8,642 nucleotides of DNA from contig DATLFC010000209.1 in the NCBI GenBank assembly GCA_035525015.1, positions 1-8,642 of the forward strand, in the 5' to 3' direction. The stretch's first letter is position 1; each line of letters starts with the position of its first letter. Under the pieces are notes generated by a model, which worked only from the letters and a program-made list of their open reading frames with translations, did no database searches and was not told the origin of the DNA. The position numbers and the translations under genes are program-made. Positions 5,624 to 8,642 of this stretch are shown piece by piece. Origin of the DNA: DATLEX01 sp035525015 (GTDB lineage Bacteria; Acidobacteriota; Thermoanaerobaculia; Gp7-AA8).

Positions 5624-7696
5624 ATGAAACGTTCGCTTCTCGTCGCAGCCGTTTTTCTCACCGCCGCATGCGCCTCCACGCCGCCGGGCCACGACCCATT
5701 CCGGTGGCTGGAAGGCGTCGATGATCCGCGCGCTCTGGCCTGGGTGGCGGAGCAGAACGAGCGGACCCGGCGTCACTTCACCTCCATGCCGGGATTCGAC
5801 GCCATGCAGCGCGAAGCGTTCGCGGCGCTCAGCTCGCAGTCGCGCGTTCCGAATCTCGCCTACCACGGACGGTACCTCTACAACCTCTGGAAGGACGACC
5901 GGCACCCGCGCGGTCTCTACCGGCGCACGACGCTGGAACAGCTCCGGACGCCGTCGCCGCAGTGGACGACCGTCCTCGACATCGACGAGCTCTCCCGCAC
6001 CGAAGGGAAGCCGTGGGTCTTCAAATGGCTGGACTGCCTTGGCCCCGAGGAGCGGCGGTGCCTGGTGGGGCTCTCGCCCGGCGGCGGCGATGCGGTCGAG
6101 GTGCGCGAGCTCGACACCGAGACGCTGCGCTTCATCGAGAACGGATTCTTCCTGCCGGTGGCGAAGTCGCAGGTGGAATGGATCGACGAGAACACGATCT
6201 TCGTCGGCACCGACTTCGGCCACGGCACGACGACCGAATCCGGCTACCCTCGCATCGTGAAGCGGTGGCGGCGCGGCACGCCGCTGACCTCCGCCGAGAC
6301 GGTGTACGAGGGAAGCGCCTCCTCGGTGGCCTCGTCGGCGCGGCGGATCCGCACCGCGGCTGGGCCGATCGATCTCATCGCGGAAACGCCGACGTTCTGG
6401 ACGACGAAGTACTTCCTGCTGGAAGGGAGCTCCGTGAGGCCGCTCGCGCTGCCGCAGATGTCGTCGGTGGAGGGGGCGAGCGGGTCGGATCTCGTCGTGG
6501 TGCTGCACGAAACGTGGAGAGACTTCCCCGCCGGATCGGTGGTTCTGGTCGACCCGGCCCGGCTCGATGCGGAACTGCTCGTCGGCCCGACCGAGAGCCG
6601 CGTGGTGCAGACCGGGAGCGTGGAGGCGACCGACCGCGGCGTGCTGGTGCCGATGCTGGAGAACGTCCGCGGCCGTCTCGTTCGCGTCCGCGCCGGCTCG
6701 GCGCCGGAGACGATCACCTTTCCCAACAACGGCGCGCTCTCGGTGATGACGGCGAACGACGAGACGGGTGAAGCGCTGGTCTCGTTCGAGACGTTCCTCT
6801 CCCCGCCGGCCCTCTACTACGTGCCTGCGGGAAGCACGACCCCGGAAGTGATTCTCTCGCAGGAGCCGACCTTCGACGCCTCGCGCTTCGAGGTGACGCA
6901 GCAGTGGGCGGTCTCGAAAGACGGGACGCGCGTTCCCTACTTCGTGGTCGGACCGCGGGGGATGCGGCGCGACGGGTCGCATCCAACGCACATCTTCTCG
7001 TATGGCGGCTTCCGCAACGCGCTGGTCCCGTCCTATTCCGGATCGTACGAAGCGCACTACGGCGCGTACGGGCGGCTCTGGCTCGAGCGCGGCGGGGTCT
7101 TCGTGCTGGCCAACATTCGAGGCGGCGGGGAGTTCGGACCGGCCTGGCACACGGCGGCGCTGAAGGAGAACCGGCCGCGGGCGTTCGAAGACTTCGAAGC
7201 GGTCGCCGAGGATCTGGTCCGCACCGGCATCACCACGGCTGAACGGCTCGGCATCGAGGGGAGAAGCAACGGAGGACTGCTCACGCTGGCCACGATCGTG
7301 CGGCGGCCCGATCTCTATGGTGCGGTGATCAGCGGCGCGCCGCTCGCCGACATGCAGCGCTATCACGAGATGCTCGCCGGCGCGAGCTGGATCGCCGAGT
7401 ACGGCGATCCGCGCATCGCGAAGGAGTGGGCGTTCCTGAGCCGCTACTCGCCGTATCAGAACCTGCGCGACGGCGTCGATTACCCGCCGCTGCTGGTTTA
7501 CGCCTCGACGCGCGACGATCGCGTCCATCCCGGGCACGCCCGCAAAGTCGTAGCCCGGCTGCAGTCGCTCGGTGAAGAGGACGTCTGGTACTACGAGAAT
7601 GTCGAAGGAGGGCACGGCGGCTCGAGCACGAACGAACAGCTCGCTTACCGGATCGCGCTCAGCTTTGCGCACCTCTGGTCGCAGCTGGGGCGATAG
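5624..7696 (+). CDS. prolyl oligopeptidase family (S9) serine peptidase, predicted lipoprotein
   Basis: This 690-residue serine peptidase is from the clan that cleaves short peptides, typically after proline. The N-terminus MKRSLLVAAVFLTAAC is a lipoprotein signal with Cys16 as the lipidation site, so it probably sits on the periplasmic side of a membrane. DPFRWLEGVDDPRALAWV (24-41) is the classic opening of the S9A fold. Residues of about 75-420 form the beta-propeller that restricts substrate size. The catalytic domain holds SYGGF (459-463), ANIRGGGEFGPAWH (496-509), nucleophile S548 in GRSNGG, D631 in STRDDRVHP and H664 in EGGHGG; the triad is complete. The length is close to the roughly 700 residues of the family. 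ATG 5624 is chosen because it begins the signal peptide; the purine run GGGAG just upstream is close. Nearer homologues include proteases annotated only as 'S9 family', so strict proline specificity is not assured. Confidence 0.94.
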   Translation: MKRSLLVAAVFLTAACASTPPGHDPFRWLEGVDDPRALAWVAEQNERTRRHFTSMPGFDAMQREAFAALSSQSRVPNLAYHGRYLYNLWKDDRHPRGLYRRTTLEQLRTPSPQWTTVLDIDELSRTEGKPWVFKWLDCLGPEERRCLVGLSPGGGDAVEVRELDTETLRFIENGFFLPVAKSQVEWIDENTIFVGTDFGHGTTTESGYPRIVKRWRRGTPLTSAETVYEGSASSVASSARRIRTAAGPIDLIAETPTFWTTKYFLLEGSSVRPLALPQMSSVEGASGSDLVVVLHETWRDFPAGSVVLVDPARLDAELLVGPTESRVVQTGSVEATDRGVLVPMLENVRGRLVRVRAGSAPETITFPNNGALSVMTANDETGEALVSFETFLSPPALYYVPAGSTTPEVILSQEPTFDASRFEVTQQWAVSKDGTRVPYFVVGPRGMRRDGSHPTHIFSYGGFRNALVPSYSGSYEAHYGAYGRLWLERGGVFVLANIRGGGEFGPAWHTAALKENRPRAFEDFEAVAEDLVRTGITTAERLGIEGRSNGGLLTLATIVRRPDLYGAVISGAPLADMQRYHEMLAGASWIAEYGDPRIAKEWAFLSRYSPYQNLRDGVDYPPLLVYASTRDDRVHPGHARKVVARLQSLGEEDVWYYENVEGGHGGSSTNEQLAYRIALSFAHLWSQLGR

Positions 7697-7701
7697 CTTT
7701 T

Positions 7702-7774
7702 GGAGTGCGGTGGCTTGCCACCGCTTTGCACGCCGCGGCTTGCCGCGGCGCACGGCGGCAAGCCGCCGCACTCC
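7702..7774. repeat. palindromic repeat cluster: inverted REP pair around a central hairpin (REPIN-like)
   Basis: Unit A (7702-7724) reads GGAGTGCGGTGGCTTG then CCACCGC. Unit B (7753-7774) is its reverse complement with C/G in place of T/A at both paired stem positions, so the hairpin is preserved by compensatory change. Between them (7731-7750) is another hairpin, CGCCGCGG-CTTG-CCGCGGCG. There are thus three tandem stems with CTTG/CAAG loops, and the outer arms GGAGTGCGG and CCGCACTCC can pair too. It begins five bases after the S9 stop and lacks a T-tract, so it is not a standard terminator, though it could protect or end the mRNA. It shares its unit with 5557-5579. Confidence 0.88.
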
Positions 7775-7876
7775 GAAACCGGCATCGCGCTTCGACCACG
7801 CCTCCCCCCTTCGTGCCTGTGATGATCGCCGCCGCCACGATCGGGAAGGAGCCGGCGCGATACGGGTTTTGAGGGG

Positions 7877-7882
7877 TAGAAT
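7877..7882 (+). promoter_or_regulatory. possible -10 box for the peroxiredoxin gene (leaderless start?)
   Basis: TAGAAT lies seven bases before the ATG at 7890, a spacing that would start transcription at the start codon. There is no good Shine-Dalgarno in the normal window (GAGGGG is 13 bases away), which is consistent with a leaderless mRNA. The hexamer is flanked by GGGG and CCCC, forming a small inverted repeat (7873-7886). No clear -35 is seen. The rest of the 193-base gap after the S9 stop (7775-7872) shows nothing recognisable. Confidence 0.3.
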
Positions 7883-7889
7883 CCCCGCT

Positions 7890-8369
7890 ATGAGATACGC
7901 CCTCCTGATGCTCCTCGTCGCGACCCCCGCCGTCGCTGCAGATTTCCCTCCCGTCGGGCAGCCGGCCCCGCGATACGACGGAATGGACGCGCAGCGCGGG
8001 AAGTGGGTCGTCCTCTACTTCTATCCGAAGGACTTCACCAGCGGCTGCACGCTGCAGGCGCGGAACTTTCAGCGCGATCTGCCGAAGTACGAGGAGCGCA
8101 ACGCCGTGGTCATTGGCGTGAGCGTCGACTCGGAGGAGTCGCACAAGGATTTCTGCGCGAAGGAAGGCCTCAGCTTCAAGCTGATCTCGGACCGGGACGC
8201 GAAACTCTCGAAAGCCTACAACTCGGTCATCGATTACGACGGAAGGAAGCTTTCCGCGCGGAACACGTTCCTCATCGATCCGAACGGCAAGCTGGTGCGC
8301 GTGTTCGAGAAAGCGAAGCCGGCGACGAATAGCGAGGAAGTGCTCGCCGCGATCGACGAGCTGCGATAG
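7890..8369 (+). CDS. secreted thioredoxin-dependent peroxiredoxin, PrxQ/BCP family
   Basis: This 159-residue thiol peroxidase reduces H2O2 and organic hydroperoxides using electrons from thioredoxin-like partners. The fold markers are VGQPAPRYDG, VVLYFYPKDFTSGCT with peroxidatic Cys53 in the conserved (Y/F)xxxxTxxC context, IGVSVDSEESHKDF, KLISDRD and RNTFLIDPNGKLV. The usual BCP resolving Cys five residues after Cys53 is absent (ARNF). Instead Cys89 in HKDFCAKEGL lies 36 residues on, the spacing of the alpha-3 type of PrxQ (as in Xylella PrxQ), so an intramolecular disulfide is still predicted. Residues 1-16 (MRYALLMLLVATPAVA) form a signal peptide with an AVA-A cleavage site, placing the enzyme in the periplasm, whereas many PrxQ proteins are cytosolic. 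The start is chosen for this signal; the longer frame upstream runs through the repeat cluster and the S9 gene. Confidence 0.92.
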   Translation: MRYALLMLLVATPAVAADFPPVGQPAPRYDGMDAQRGKWVVLYFYPKDFTSGCTLQARNFQRDLPKYEERNAVVIGVSVDSEESHKDFCAKEGLSFKLISDRDAKLSKAYNSVIDYDGRKLSARNTFLIDPNGKLVRVFEKAKPATNSEEVLAAIDELR

Positions 8370-8390
8370 GTAACCTCGAGCGACGCCTGC

Positions 8391-8396
8391 TACCAT
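8391..8396 (+). promoter_or_regulatory. possible -10 box upstream of the kinase gene
   Basis: TACCAT lies nine bases before the GTG at 8406, in the short 36-base gap after the peroxiredoxin stop. No Shine-Dalgarno is evident there, so a leaderless start is conceivable. The evidence is one hexamer and its spacing only. Confidence 0.2.
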
Positions 8397-8405
8397 GGAC
8401 TCCCG

Positions 8406-8642
8406 GTGGCGGTCCTTCCCGAAAACTCGATGCTCGGCCCCTATCGCATCGCCGGTCTGCTCGGCGAGGGGGGGATGGGAGCGGTTTACCGGGCCAAAGA
8501 TACGCGGCTCGGCCGGGACGTCGCGGTCAAGGTTCTGACGAACGTCACCGTCAACGACCGCGAAAAGCTTCTCCGCTTCGAACAGGAAGCGCGCGCGGCC
8601 GGGATGCTCAACCATCCGAATCTGCTGACGATCTTCGACGTC
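8406..8642 (+). CDS. Ser/Thr protein kinase (Hanks type), N-terminal part (3' end outside window)
   Basis: Only 79 residues are visible, but they are diagnostic. LGPYRIAGLLGEGGMGAVYR contains the Gly-rich ATP loop GEGGMG (20-25), VAVKVL carries the ATP-binding Lys42, and RFEQEARAAGMLNHPNLLTIFDV is helix C (candidate ion-pair Glu 59 or 61) leading to strand 4. This is the PknB-like bacterial kinase domain, which phosphorylates Ser/Thr on target proteins. The catalytic loop and any sensor region lie beyond the edge, so domain layout is unknown. The start is either GTG 8406, giving a MAVLPENS leader, or ATG 8430 directly at MLGPYRI; the former suits the TACCAT box better. Kinases opening with this exact style are expanded in Acidobacteriota. 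Confidence 0.93.
   Translation, partial: MAVLPENSMLGPYRIAGLLGEGGMGAVYRAKDTRLGRDVAVKVLTNVTVNDREKLLRFEQEARAAGMLNHPNLLTIFDV

Noticed and set aside
5243..7771. 842-codon open frame on the minus strand opposite the S9 peptidase
   Set aside because: It is the GC-rich antisense shadow of a clear peptidase gene: Arg/His/Pro-rich, no domains, no start signal. Only its last roughly 105 codons (5243-5557) match a real family.
7697..7775. Repeat cluster as a CRISPR array or classical terminator
   Set aside because: Units are short, inverted palindromes without regular spacers, and there is no T-tract after the stems.
1..8642. tRNA, rRNA, riboswitch, phage or defence genes
   Set aside because: None could be recognised on either strand.

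Overview
The window is uniformly GC-rich chromosomal DNA from a Gram-negative-type bacterium. Three genes encode secretion or lipoprotein signals, and the window ends in an N-terminal Ser/Thr kinase with the MLGPYRI...GEGGMG start that is very common in Acidobacteriota. Together with the 4-TM protein of a type I associate with that phylum and the gene mix, this points to an acidobacterial or similar soil/metagenomic lineage. That placement is inference; no rRNA or taxonomic marker is present.

Layout. At 3-539 (+) is the 3' end of an alpha/beta hydrolase. It converges on and overlaps the end of a four-helix membrane protein (502-1062, -). A short divergent intergenic region leads to a stand-alone receiver-domain response regulator (1209-1565, +). 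Its stop codon overlaps the stop of an NmrA-like NAD(P)-binding protein gene (1562-2327, -), which carries an internal frame-changing deletion. Further right on the minus strand, and upstream in transcription, are a secreted GH3 glycosidase of the beta-N-acetylhexosaminidase type (2344-4143), a 6-phosphofructokinase (4144-5238) and a collapsed amidohydrolase-like lipoprotein gene (5243-5557). These four minus-strand genes have gaps of 4, 0 and 16 bases and look like one transcription unit read as amidohydrolase remnant, pfk, GH3, NmrA. Divergent from it is a prolyl-oligopeptidase (S9) lipoprotein (5624-7696, +). Then come a palindromic repeat cluster, a secreted PrxQ/BCP peroxiredoxin (7890-8369, +) and the start of a Ser/Thr protein kinase (8406 to the window end, +).

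The most unusual content is repetitive DNA and gene decay. (i) A 111-bp element with perfect 35-bp inverted arms (4034-4144) sits exactly between the pfk stop and the GH3 signal peptide, so it supplies the GH3 start codon and its first residues. (ii) A second palindromic repeat family with core GGAGTGCGGYGGCTTGCC occurs as an inverted pair after the S9 gene (7702-7774) and as a single unit at 5557-5579, with compensatory changes in the stems. The single unit replaces the expected start codon of the amidohydrolase-like lipoprotein. (iii) That lipoprotein has kept the two halves of the amidohydrolase beta-sandwich but lost the whole catalytic barrel. (iv) The NmrA-like gene has lost about 30 codons, with a change of frame.

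Functionally this is mostly ordinary housekeeping and envelope metabolism: glycolysis, amino-sugar or peptidoglycan turnover, peptide degradation, peroxide defence and signalling. I see no defence system, biosynthetic cluster, CRISPR array, tRNA, rRNA or complete mobile element, and I do not claim a new multi-gene system here.
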